64,000 bases of DNA from an uncultured Faecalibacterium sp. Lineage in GTDB: Bacteria > Bacillota > Clostridia > Oscillospirales > Ruminococcaceae. The stretch lies in contig UQGD01000002.1 of NCBI GenBank assembly GCA_900540455.1, forward strand, positions 101,917 through 165,916. The letters are read 5' to 3'. Shown here in pieces: positions 33,166-41,082 of the stretch (positions are counted from its first letter, which is position 1; the number at the start of each line of letters is the position of its first letter). Position numbers and translations under genes: made by a program. Under the pieces are notes generated by a model. That model saw only the letters and a program-made list of their open reading frames with translations, had not been told where the DNA came from and searched no databases.

Positions 33166-34248
33166 ATGGAAAGACAGTATAAAGTGGGCGTTGTAGGCGC
33201 GACCGGCATGGTCGGCCAGCGGTTCGTCACCCTGCTGGAGGAGCACCCCTGGTTCAAACTGACGGTGCTGGCCGCCTCTGGCCGCAGCGCAGGCAAGACC
33301 TATGAGGAGGCTGTGGGTTCCCGCTGGGCTATGACCACCCCCATGCCGGAGTCCGTAAAAGGCATGGTCGTGCAGGACGCTGCTCAGGTGGAAAAAGTGG
33401 CCTCTCAGGTGGACTTTGTTTTCTGCGCGGTAAATATGCCGAAAGAGGAGATCAAAGCTCTGGAGGAGGCCTACGCAAAAGCGGAGTGCCCGGTGGTGTC
33501 TAACAACAGCGCCAACCGATTCACTCCGGATGTGCCGATGGTCGTGCCGGAGATCAACGCAGATCATATCCAGATCATCCCGGCGCAGCGGGCACGTCTG
33601 GGCACCAAGCGTGGCTTTATTGCAGTCAAATCGAACTGCAGCCTGCAGAGCTATGTGCCTGCCCTGCACCCCCTGATGGAGGAGTTTGGCGTCAGCAAGG
33701 CATTGGTCTGCACCTACCAGGCCATCTCTGGTGCAGGCAAGACCTTTGACCGTATGCCGGAGATCCTGGACAACGTGATCCCCTACATCGGCGGCGAAGA
33801 AGAAAAGAGCGAGAAGGAGCCGCTGAAGCTGTGGGGCCACATTGAGGGCGACAAGATCGTAAATGCCGAAAAGCCCGTGATCACTGCCCAGTGCTTCCGT
33901 GTTCCGGTGGCCGATGGTCACACGGCTGCGGTATTTGTCAGCTTTGATAAAAAGCCCACCGAGCAGCAGATCCTGGACGCTTGGGCCAACTTCCGCGGCC
34001 CTGCACAGGAGCTGGATCTGCCCAGCGCCCCCAAACAGTTCCTGCATTATTTCACCGAAGCAGACCGTCCCCAGCCCAAGCTGGACCGTAATACCGAAAA
34101 CGGCATGGCCATCTGCCTGGGCCGTCTGCGGGAGGATACCCTGTTCGACTATAAGTTTGCCTGCATGAGCCACAATACCCTGCGGGGTGCAGCAGGCGGC
34201 GCTGTGCTGCTGGCTGAACTGCTGGCTGCCAAGGGCTACCTGGACTGA
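33166..34248 (+). CDS. asd: Aspartate-semialdehyde dehydrogenase
   Basis: A 360-residue enzyme of the archaeal/fungal-like branch. NADP-binding motif GVVGATGMVGQRFV at the N-terminus, catalytic cysteine in VKSNCSLQSYVPAL near residue 157, CTYQAISGAGKTFDRMPEI, and the histidine in VADGHTAAVFVSF. It reduces aspartyl phosphate to aspartate semialdehyde, the branch point to lysine, methionine and threonine. ATG 33166 was preferred to upstream TTG/GTG codons because of AAAGGA at 33148-33153. Co-directional with dapA 35 bp downstream. Confidence 0.96.
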   Translation: MERQYKVGVVGATGMVGQRFVTLLEEHPWFKLTVLAASGRSAGKTYEEAVGSRWAMTTPMPESVKGMVVQDAAQVEKVASQVDFVFCAVNMPKEEIKALEEAYAKAECPVVSNNSANRFTPDVPMVVPEINADHIQIIPAQRARLGTKRGFIAVKSNCSLQSYVPALHPLMEEFGVSKALVCTYQAISGAGKTFDRMPEILDNVIPYIGGEEEKSEKEPLKLWGHIEGDKIVNAEKPVITAQCFRVPVADGHTAAVFVSFDKKPTEQQILDAWANFRGPAQELDLPSAPKQFLHYFTEADRPQPKLDRNTENGMAICLGRLREDTLFDYKFACMSHNTLRGAAGGAVLLAELLAAKGYLD

Positions 34249-34283
34249 GGGTCCATGCAGCATAAAAAGGAGAGCTTTTGGTT

Positions 34284-35171
34284 ATGAAGAAACCCGTTTT
34301 TACCGGTGCAGGTGTGGCAATTATTACCCCGATGCATCCGGACGGAAGCATCAATTTTGAGGAGCTGGGCCGTGTACTGGAGCACCAGATCGCCCATGGC
34401 ACCGATGCCATTATTATTTGCGGCACCACAGGCGAGTGCTCCACAATGGTAGACGAAGAGCAGCTGCAGGCCATCAAGTTTACCGTGGATACGGTTGCGC
34501 ACCGTGTGCCTGTGATTGCGGGTGCTGGTTCCAACGACACAAAACATGGCTGTGCTCTGGCCGCTCAGGCGGCTGCTTACGGGGCAGACGCTCTGCTGAT
34601 GGTGACCCCCTATTACAACAAAACCACGCAGGCAGGTCTGGTGGCTCATTTTACCGCCATGGCAGAAGCCGGTGGAATTCCGGTGATCCTGTACAATGTC
34701 CCCTCCCGCACGGGTGTCAACATTGCACCGGAGACCGCAAAAAAACTCAGCGAGCACCCGTTGATCAATGGCATCAAAGAAGCTTCCGGCAATATCTCTC
34801 AGGTCGCAAAACTGGCACAGCTGTGCGGAGACGAATTGAACCTATACTCTGGCAATGATGACCAGGTCGTACCTCTGTTGTCCTTGGGCGGCAAGGGTGT
34901 TATCAGCGTAGTGTCTAACGTCAATCCTCAGTTGGTACACAACTGCTGCCAGGCATGGTTTGAGGGCAACACTGCCGAAGCCTGCCGCCTGCAGCTGGAA
35001 ATGCTGCCGCTGTGTGAAGCGATGTTCTGCGAGGTAAACCCCATCCCGGTAAAGTATGCCATGAATCTGCTGGGCTGGAATGCCGGCACGTGCCGTCTGC
35101 CGTTGGTAGAGCCTTCGGAAGCACACAAGCAGCAGATCAAGCAGGCCCTGCAAGCAGATGGTCTGCTGTAA
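34284..35171 (+). CDS. dapA: 4-hydroxy-tetrahydrodipicolinate synthase
   Basis: A 295-residue DapA with the class I aldolase barrel. CGTTGECSTM near residue 45, YYNKTTQAGLVAHF with the active-site Tyr in VILYNVPSRTG, and the Schiff-base lysine in INGIKEASG are present. It condenses pyruvate with aspartate semialdehyde. ATG 34284 is 9 bp after GGAGAG; TTG 34278 is too close. Confidence 0.97.
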   Translation: MKKPVFTGAGVAIITPMHPDGSINFEELGRVLEHQIAHGTDAIIICGTTGECSTMVDEEQLQAIKFTVDTVAHRVPVIAGAGSNDTKHGCALAAQAAAYGADALLMVTPYYNKTTQAGLVAHFTAMAEAGGIPVILYNVPSRTGVNIAPETAKKLSEHPLINGIKEASGNISQVAKLAQLCGDELNLYSGNDDQVVPLLSLGGKGVISVVSNVNPQLVHNCCQAWFEGNTAEACRLQLEMLPLCEAMFCEVNPIPVKYAMNLLGWNAGTCRLPLVEPSEAHKQQIKQALQADGLL

Positions 35172-35229
35172 CGCATTTCTCCTAAAGAAATAAAAATTTG
35201 CAGCGGTCCTGCCGCTGAATAAAAAGCCG

Positions 35230-35323
35230 ATGCCCGAGGAAGTACGCGCACAGGTGCGGCGAAAAAGAGGCCGCCCAAAAGGCCCCTTTTTCCCGTTTTG
35301 GCAGTGCACGTTCCCTCGGGCAT
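35230..35323 (+). other. Structured dapA-dapB intergenic element
   Basis: ATGCCCGAGG (35230-35239) is the exact complement of CCTCGGGCAT (35314-35323). Further imperfect pairing continues inward (GAAGTACGCGCAC against GTGCACGTTCC). Inside lie a CGCAC/GTGCG hairpin and a terminator-like hairpin, AAAAAGAGGCC with GGCCCCTTTTT (35261-35291). The whole 94-nt element ends 31 bp before the dapB start. It could be an attenuator that decides read-through to dapB, or a palindromic repeat. It does not match the T-box or the lysine riboswitch that I know. Confidence 0.55.
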
Positions 35324-35354
35324 TTGGTTTATTGAGAAAGGAACGAAAAACATT

Positions 35355-36113
35355 ATGGTTAACATCATTATTCAGGGTATTGCCGGCCGTATGGGCCATG
35401 TCCTTTGTGATATGATCGCTCAGCGTACGGACTGCCGTGTCCTTGCCGGCATTGACCAGGCAGACGGGGCGGTCAACGGCATCCCCGTCTATGATAGTCT
35501 GGATAAACTGGATGGACAGGGCGATGTCCTGATCGATTTCAGCTCCCCTGCTGCCGTGGAAAAGGCTCTGCCCTACTGCCAGGCACATCACCTTCCGGCC
35601 GTGATCTGCACCACCGGCTTATCTGAGGAATTGCAGCTCAAGATCGTACAGCTGTCCCGTGAGGTTCCGGTATTCAAAAGCGCAAATATGTCTCTGGGCA
35701 TCAACCTGCTTGCAGAGCTGTGCAAGCGGGCCAGTGCTATCCTGGGCGAAAGCTACGATGTGGAGATCATTGAACAGCATCATCATAATAAGCTGGATGC
35801 TCCCAGCGGCACTGCACTGCTGCTGGCAGATGCCATCAACGAAGAGAATGATGGTGCTTACCATTATGTGTACGATCGCTCTTCTGTACGGCAAAAGCGC
35901 GACCCCAAAGAGCTGGGCATCAGCTCGGTACGGGGCGGCAGCATCGTAGGCGATCACGAAGTTTTGTTCTGCGGTCCGGATGAAGTGGTCACCTTGAAGC
36001 ACACTGCATATTCCCGCAGCGTGTTTGCGAACGGTGCAGTGAATGCTGCTCTGTACCTTGCAAAAAAAGAGCCGGGATTGTACAATATGAGCGATCTCAT
36101 TGCCGAAATGTGA
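35355..36113 (+). CDS. dapB: 4-hydroxy-tetrahydrodipicolinate reductase
   Basis: A 252-residue DapB. N-terminal nucleotide motif NIIIQGIAGRMGHVLCDMI, DFSSPAAVEKAL, and the substrate-binding signature EIIEQHHHNKLDAPSGTALLLA with catalytic His/Lys are intact, as is VGDHEVLFCGPDE. It reduces the DapA product toward diaminopimelate. It starts behind GAAAGGAA after the structured element. Confidence 0.96.
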   Translation: MVNIIIQGIAGRMGHVLCDMIAQRTDCRVLAGIDQADGAVNGIPVYDSLDKLDGQGDVLIDFSSPAAVEKALPYCQAHHLPAVICTTGLSEELQLKIVQLSREVPVFKSANMSLGINLLAELCKRASAILGESYDVEIIEQHHHNKLDAPSGTALLLADAINEENDGAYHYVYDRSSVRQKRDPKELGISSVRGGSIVGDHEVLFCGPDEVVTLKHTAYSRSVFANGAVNAALYLAKKEPGLYNMSDLIAEM

Positions 36114-36161
36114 CCGATTGCGGTTTCGCTTGCTTCTACAATCCAAAGGGGGTGTTTTGGG

Positions 36162-37436
36162 ATGTCCAAACACGCAGCTGGACCAACGCGGCGAAGGAAA
36201 AGACGCAGGCAGCTGCTCTCTACCTTGGTGCTCTGTGCAGCCCTTATACTGGTGACTGCCGTTTCAACTGGATGGGCCTTATCCGCCTTGAAACCACCGC
36301 TTGCAGCAGGGCCTGCCCCTGATCTTCCCGCAGACACTCCGCCTGTGGAGCCTGCTCCCGCCCCGGAACCACCGCAGCCGGTGGTGACCATGGTCCAATT
36401 CTCTGCCTCAGGGGATAATTTGATCCATGCTCCGATCTATAAGCAGGCTGCCCGGCGGGCATCGCCGGAAGAGGGATACCGCTTTGATGAGTGCTATCAG
36501 TATCTCACGCCGCTTTATCAGCAGCAGGACGTGAACTGGATCAACCAGGAAACTTTATGCACACGGGAGCTTGAGCCTTCCTCTTATCCCTGTTTTTCCA
36601 CCCCGGGCCAATGTCCGGAAGCATTGTATCGAGCAGGGATGCGTGTGTTCAGTTTAGCAAACAATCACACCTATGATAAAGGCGCTGGCGGAATAGGTGC
36701 TACTTTGCGGTTTTGGGAATCCATGCCGTCGGATGTGATCACGACGGGGCTTTGGCGCGGAGAAGACGACTATGCAAACATTCCGCTGCATACAGTCAAT
36801 GATATTCGCATTGCCTATCTTTCCTATACCGAACACACCAACGGCATCCCTCAAAACGACAAAATGCCTGCACATATCCTCTATACCAGTCAGCTCGACC
36901 AGATCCAGCAGCAGATAGAAACTGCTGCACAGATCGCAGACTTTGTGGTGGTCGGTGTCCATTGGGGCGTGGAGAATAGCCACACGATCACGCAAGCGCA
37001 GCAGACCTTGGCGCAGCAGCTGGCTGACTGGGGAGCGGATCTGATTTTAGGCACCCATCCACATGTCCTGCAGGATGCACAGTGGCTGACCGCTGCGGAT
37101 GGGCGCACAGCATTTGTTGCTTATTCGCTGGGAAATCTGATCAGCACCCAGAGCAAACCCGATCAGCTGATCGGTGCGATCTTGACCATCCAACTGGAAA
37201 AAACAGTCCAGCCAAATGGTGCAGTCGAGTTGGCTCTGCATAGCCCGCTGCTACATCCCATCGTGACCCACTACGACGCGGGGAAGTCCAATGTGCGCAG
37301 CTATCTGTATTCAGATTACACAGCAGAATTAGCCAAACAGCATGGAGTCCGGGCTGAGCACAATGTGTTCGATTTTGAATACATCCGCTCAGTAGCAGAA
37401 AAGACGATCCAGCCGGAATTTCTCAGTTTAAGCTGA
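36162..37436 (+). CDS. CapA family metallophosphatase-like protein
   Basis: A 424-residue protein with a very basic N-terminus (RRRKRRR), one membrane anchor (LLSTLVLCAALILVTAVSTGWAL), a proline-rich linker, then a CapA/PgsA-like calcineurin fold: FSASGDNLIHAPIY, FSLANNHTYDKGAGG, VVVGVHWGVENSHTIT and LGTHPHVLQDAQW carry the metal ligands. CapA proteins take part in poly-gamma-glutamate export in some bacteria; no capB/capC is here, so that role is not supported. Its place between dapB and the ACT protein may mean a wall-related task. Confidence 0.85.
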   Translation: MSKHAAGPTRRRKRRRQLLSTLVLCAALILVTAVSTGWALSALKPPLAAGPAPDLPADTPPVEPAPAPEPPQPVVTMVQFSASGDNLIHAPIYKQAARRASPEEGYRFDECYQYLTPLYQQQDVNWINQETLCTRELEPSSYPCFSTPGQCPEALYRAGMRVFSLANNHTYDKGAGGIGATLRFWESMPSDVITTGLWRGEDDYANIPLHTVNDIRIAYLSYTEHTNGIPQNDKMPAHILYTSQLDQIQQQIETAAQIADFVVVGVHWGVENSHTITQAQQTLAQQLADWGADLILGTHPHVLQDAQWLTAADGRTAFVAYSLGNLISTQSKPDQLIGAILTIQLEKTVQPNGAVELALHSPLLHPIVTHYDAGKSNVRSYLYSDYTAELAKQHGVRAEHNVFDFEYIRSVAEKTIQPEFLSLS

Positions 37437-37524
37437 AAAGTTAAAATTACACGAAGATACAGCAAGATTTTCTGCAAAGCAAAACTGCTTTACGCCTTTT
37501 TAAAGGCAGAAATGGAGTGTCGTT

Positions 37525-37992
37525 ATGTACGGAGTATCCAAAATCCATGTGGAACCAAACCTCATGATGATCAGCGTGCAGGATGCCAAGTTCAAGAGCA
37601 GCAGCCTGGCAGGCTATCTTCAAATTTTTGCCGATAATGGCGTTGTAGTGGATATGATCAGCCAAAGCGCACCCCACGGCACGACCATCGACTTCAGCTT
37701 TACTGCATTCAGCCGAGATCTCCCACTGGTAATGAAGGCAATCTCTGCCGCAAATCTTAACCGGGATGGCAAGTCCTCGCCGCTGATCAGCGTAGGGTAT
37801 TCCAAGTTGAATTTATTTGGGGAGGAAATGGTCACAAGCTGCGGTGTAGCCGCCCGCGCACTTTCTGCACTTGCAAAAGCTGAAATCGAGGTCCTGCTGA
37901 TCACCACCAGTGATCTGGATATCTCTCTGCTGGTTCGGAGCGAAAATGAGGATGCGGCTTTAGAGCTGTTGTCTCAGACCTTTGCGCTGTGA
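37525..37992 (+). CDS. Stand-alone aspartate-kinase-type ACT domain protein
   Basis: A 155-residue protein of two ACT modules and nothing else. The C-terminal part, CGVAARALSALAKAEIEVLLITTSDLDISLLVR, matches the regulatory end of aspartate kinase. The N-terminal part (VEPNLMMISVQDAKFKSSSLAGYL with FADNGVVVDMISQSA) matches the first ACT module. The kinase catalytic domain is absent. In Bacillus aspartokinase II a beta subunit of similar size arises from an internal start; here it has its own gene with GGAG ahead of ATG 37525. Closeness to asd-dapA-dapB suggests lysine or threonine feedback control of a kinase encoded elsewhere. Confidence 0.8.
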   Translation: MYGVSKIHVEPNLMMISVQDAKFKSSSLAGYLQIFADNGVVVDMISQSAPHGTTIDFSFTAFSRDLPLVMKAISAANLNRDGKSSPLISVGYSKLNLFGEEMVTSCGVAARALSALAKAEIEVLLITTSDLDISLLVRSENEDAALELLSQTFAL

Positions 37993-38022
37993 CCTTTCCC
38001 CTCCCCTGCTCTTTTACCACAG

Positions 38023-38076
38023 AAAAAATGACCGGATGTTCCTGCCAAACGGCAGAACACATCCGGTCATTTTTAT
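38023..38076. terminator. Bidirectional terminator between ACT gene and GNAT
   Basis: AAAAATGACCGGATGT and its complement form a long stem with an inner CTGCC/GGCAG hairpin. A and T tracts on both ends serve the convergent genes on either side. Confidence 0.88.
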
Positions 38077-38087
38077 TTTAGTAACGC

Positions 38088-38636
38088 TCAGTCGTTCTCC
38101 ACCAATTCCCACTTCAAGATATTCCATCCTGGTGTGTGGTCAACTGATGCAGAGCGGCACCAACGGATATTTTTCTCTCCGCCCCACTCAATAAAATTGC
38201 ACCGCTGCAATACACGCTGCGCAGCGAAATCATCGTCCTCGGTCTCTGCCATAAAATAACGGACACCCGGCTGCTGTTTGGCCCAGTTGCATAGCTCATA
38301 TACTGCTTCGGTCATATATCCTTGATGGGAATGCTGTGTGCTCAATGCATACCGCAGCTGAACTTCCCCTTTTTGATTCGGCGGCCCATCAAATTCTATA
38401 TGTCCCACCACAGCTCGATCTTGTTTGCGCAGGATCAACCAAAAAGTATACCACAGCCATTGATCCGGGGTCTGTTCTGCCCTCTCCCGCAATATATCCT
38501 GCAAAGCAGAGTCTATGACCGGCCCTTGATAGACACAGTTCAAAGCAGCCTCTGCCTGAGAGAGATCGTTGGCCAAAAGATCCAAGTGTTCCGCAGTCAG
38601 TGGAATCAAGCATAATCGGTGGGTATTGATTTCCAT
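38088..38636 (-). CDS. GNAT family N-acetyltransferase (RimJ/RimL type)
   Basis: A 182-residue acetyltransferase. It begins MEINTHRLCLIPLTAEHLDLL, the usual RimJ/RimL-like start, followed by VVGHIEFDGPPNQKGEVQLRYAL and the acetyl-CoA motif HSHQGYMTEAVYELCNWA, then QRVLQRCNFIEWG. Substrate unknown; ribosomal-protein or small-molecule acetylation are both possible. It is monocistronic between tyrS and the ACT gene. Confidence 0.85.
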   Translation of the reverse strand: MEINTHRLCLIPLTAEHLDLLANDLSQAEAALNCVYQGPVIDSALQDILRERAEQTPDQWLWYTFWLILRKQDRAVVGHIEFDGPPNQKGEVQLRYALSTQHSHQGYMTEAVYELCNWAKQQPGVRYFMAETEDDDFAAQRVLQRCNFIEWGGEKNIRWCRSASVDHTPGWNILKWELVEND

Positions 38637-38766
38637 CTTCTATTTTATCCTTTCAAAGTCTGTTTCTTTTATGCATTTTTCATATCTTTTATTTTACCAC
38701 ATTCTGCTGTCAATTTCCATACAAAGTTTTATTTTGTGCCAAACCAAGCAAAAAACAGCAAGTTCT

Positions 38767-38815
38767 GCAAAGAATAAAGAGCGCCTCCCAGCGGGAAGCG
38801 CCCTTTATTCTTTGC
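38767..38815 (-). terminator. Terminator after tyrS
   Basis: Arms starting GCAAAGAATAAAGAGCGC and ending with the near-complement flank CTCCC-AGC-GGGAA. The stem runs about 22 bp with one or two mismatches, 10 bp beyond the tyrS stop. Confidence 0.75.
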
Positions 38816-38825
38816 CTATAGATTT

Positions 38826-40043
38826 TTACAGGCTCACCTTGTGGTAAACCTTCTTACCCTTTTTGATCACGATACCCTTTTCCAGCTGCTCGGCGCTGAA
38901 GCTGACCGTGGGCGCAGCCACCTTTTCGCCGTCCACCAGAACACCGCCCTGGGTCACCAGACGACGAGCCTCACCGTTGGAACCTGCCAGACCTGCCTTG
39001 ACCATCAGAGTCAGGATGCCGATCGACCCATCTGTCAGATCTGCCTCCGTCAGCTTGGTGGCGGGCATGTGCTCTACATCCGCTGCACCGCTGAACAGAG
39101 CGCGGGCAGTAGCCTGAGCCTTTTCGGCCTCTTCTTTACCATGGACCATACTGGTCAGCTCATAGGCCAGGATCTCCTTGGCCTCATTCAGGCGCTGATC
39201 CTTCCAGGTGCTCATCTCATCGATCTGCTCCAGCGGCAGGAAGGTCAGCATCCGGATGCACTTCATCGCATCGGCATCGTCCACATTGCGCCAGTACTGG
39301 TAGAACTCAAAGGGACTGGTCTTGTTGGGGTCCAGCCAAACTGCATTGCCAGCAGTCTTGCCCATCTTTTTGCCCTGCGAGTCGGTCAGCAGAGTGATGG
39401 TCATTGCATATGCATCCTTGCCCAGCTTGCGGCGGATCAGTTCGGTGCCGCCCAGCATATTGCTCCACTGATCATCGCCACCGAACTGCATATTGCAGCC
39501 ATAATGCTGGAACATGTAGTAGAAGTCGTAGCTCTGCATGATCATGTAGTTGAACTCCAGGAAGGACAGACCCTTCTCCATGCGCTGTTTATAGCACTCG
39601 GCCCGGAGCATATTGTTCACCGAGAAGCAAGCACCTACCTCCCGCAGCAGTTCCACATAGTTCAGATCCAGCAGCCAGTCTGCGTTGTTCAGCATCATGG
39701 CCTTGCCCTCGGAAAAATCAATGAAGTTCTCCATCTGCTTTTTGAAGCAGGCAGCATTGTGGGCGATATCTTCCTTGGTCAGCATCTTGCGCATATCGGT
39801 GCGTCCGGAAGGGTCGCCGATCATGGTAGTGCCGCCGCCGATCAGAGCGATGGGCTTGTTTCCTGCCATCTGCAGACGCTTCATCAGGGTCAGTGCCATA
39901 AAGTGGCCAGCAGTCAGGCTGTCGGCAGTGCAGTCAAAGCCGATATAGAAGGTAGCCTTGCCTTCATTGATCAGGTCAATGATCTCCTCATCGGTGATCT
40001 GTGCTACCAGACCGCGGGCTTTCAGTTCGTCGTACAGTTTCAT
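38826..40043 (-). CDS. tyrS: Tyrosyl-tRNA synthetase
   Basis: A 405-residue class I synthetase. IGFDCTADSLTAGHFMALTLMKRL holds the HIGH-like motif, FGGDDQWSNMLGGTELIRR the tyrosine pocket, and GKKMGKTAGNAVWL the KMSKS-like loop. A C-terminal S4 RNA-binding domain (GLAGSNGEARRLVTQGGVLVDGEKV) is present. It charges tRNA-Tyr. Preceded by a T-box leader, so expression should rise when tyrosine is short. Confidence 0.97.
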   Translation of the reverse strand: MKLYDELKARGLVAQITDEEIIDLINEGKATFYIGFDCTADSLTAGHFMALTLMKRLQMAGNKPIALIGGGTTMIGDPSGRTDMRKMLTKEDIAHNAACFKKQMENFIDFSEGKAMMLNNADWLLDLNYVELLREVGACFSVNNMLRAECYKQRMEKGLSFLEFNYMIMQSYDFYYMFQHYGCNMQFGGDDQWSNMLGGTELIRRKLGKDAYAMTITLLTDSQGKKMGKTAGNAVWLDPNKTSPFEFYQYWRNVDDADAMKCIRMLTFLPLEQIDEMSTWKDQRLNEAKEILAYELTSMVHGKEEAEKAQATARALFSGAADVEHMPATKLTEADLTDGSIGILTLMVKAGLAGSNGEARRLVTQGGVLVDGEKVAAPTVSFSAEQLEKGIVIKKGKKVYHKVSL

Positions 40044-40082
40044 AATTTCAGTACCTCCTGTTCAGGTCTTGGGCAGAGGGAC

Positions 40083-40402
40083 AAAAAACGCCCCCTGCCA
40101 AAATAAATTTGGCAGAGGGCGAGAAAAATCGCGGTACCACCTCTGTTTGCCGTCTCCTCACGGAGCACGGCCTCACGGGTGCAGTCCCCAGAGTGGGCGA
40201 CACCCTTGCGTTTGTAACGCTCGCACGCGGCACAGCCTACTAAGCGCCCATTTTCTGTGCGCTGGTTCAGCCTGCGGCTCCGGGAGGTATTTCCCCAGCG
40301 GTCCCGCAGCTCCTTTCACCAGCCGGAGCCTCTCTGTGTGCGGACACATCAGGGTACTTATTCCCATCGTTGCCTTTCAGTGTTTATGCAGCTCTGCTGC
40401 AC
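40083..40402 (-). promoter_or_regulatory. T-box riboswitch of tyrS
   Basis: On the minus strand the leader holds the conserved T-box sequence GGTGGTACCGCG (40130-40141) that binds the tRNA acceptor end. Next comes a terminator of 14-bp arms CGCCCTCTGCCAAA/TTTGGCAGGGGGCG (40089-40121) and TTTTTT. Upstream GGCTGGTGAAAGGAG matches the conserved stem III region and AATAAGTACC a specifier-loop region; the UAC within it would read tyrosine, fitting the gene, but I could not fold the whole leader to prove the specifier. Confidence 0.92.
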
Positions 40403-40408
40403 CTCATC

Positions 40409-40437
40409 ATTATATCCCGCCGCACCAGGTTTGTCAA
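40409..40437 (-). promoter_or_regulatory. Consensus promoter of the tyrS T-box transcript
   Basis: On the minus strand TTGACA (40432-40437), 17 bp, TATAAT (40409-40414): a perfect sigma-A match at both boxes. Confidence 0.88.
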
Positions 40438-40500
40438 GCGGTATGGAATGGATCTTTCGGGAGCGCTTTTTCGGAAGCCATATCCCGACTTCTTTCTGCT

Positions 40501-41070
40501 TTAGCTTTGGCCGTTTTGCATGACCCGGTTAGCATTATGCAGCGGCTCGATCCGATTCCACACAGTTTCCAGCGAGACAGGCGTTCCATCATTGGCATCC
40601 ACCCCTACATCATACCGGCGGATGGGTTCCACAACCGGCTGCAGGCGATGAATATGCCCGTGCAGGTGGACCCGGTCATAGCCGTAGCCGCTCCATACCT
40701 CGATGGGAAAATGGAACAGTACAAACTTCGTTCCTCTCGTTAGCAGCTCGTAATACGTTTTCGTCCAGCAAAACAGTTCCTGTGGAAAAGACGGATCTTC
40801 CAGATAATGGTCGTTATTGCCGATGATAAGATACTTTTTCCCGTGCAGTCTCTGAAGCAGTGCTGCTGTATCGGCGGCGGTTCCATCCGAGAAATCCCCC
40901 AGAATGTAGACCTCATCCTCCACCCCTACAGTGCTGTTCCACCGAGAGACCAGATACTCGGTTTTTTCCTCAACTGAGGCAAAGGTTCTTTCCCCTACCA
41001 TCAGCGTTCCCGGGCGTATCCCTCTCTTTTCCGACCAGAAAAAATGCGTATCCGCTGTAAAATAGATCAT
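40501..41070 (-). CDS. Calcineurin-like metallophosphoesterase
   Basis: A 189-residue phosphoesterase. Metal ligands: YFTADTHFF (D-x-H), VYILGDFSDG (GD), LIIGNNDHYLED (GNND/H), FVLFHFPIEVW (H) and VHLHGHIHRLQP (GH-x-H). It resembles small YfcE-like or DUF-type phosphoesterases with unknown substrate. It lies 12 bp after recN on the same strand and may be the operon's last gene. Confidence 0.86.
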   Translation of the reverse strand: MIYFTADTHFFWSEKRGIRPGTLMVGERTFASVEEKTEYLVSRWNSTVGVEDEVYILGDFSDGTAADTAALLQRLHGKKYLIIGNNDHYLEDPSFPQELFCWTKTYYELLTRGTKFVLFHFPIEVWSGYGYDRVHLHGHIHRLQPVVEPIRRYDVGVDANDGTPVSLETVWNRIEPLHNANRVMQNGQS

Positions 41071-41082
41071 CGCCTATTCCTC

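Noticed and set aside
35201..35217. CAGCGG-N5-CCGCTG hairpin after dapA as a terminator
   Set aside because: No T tract follows on the plus strand; it more likely belongs to the structured leader region.
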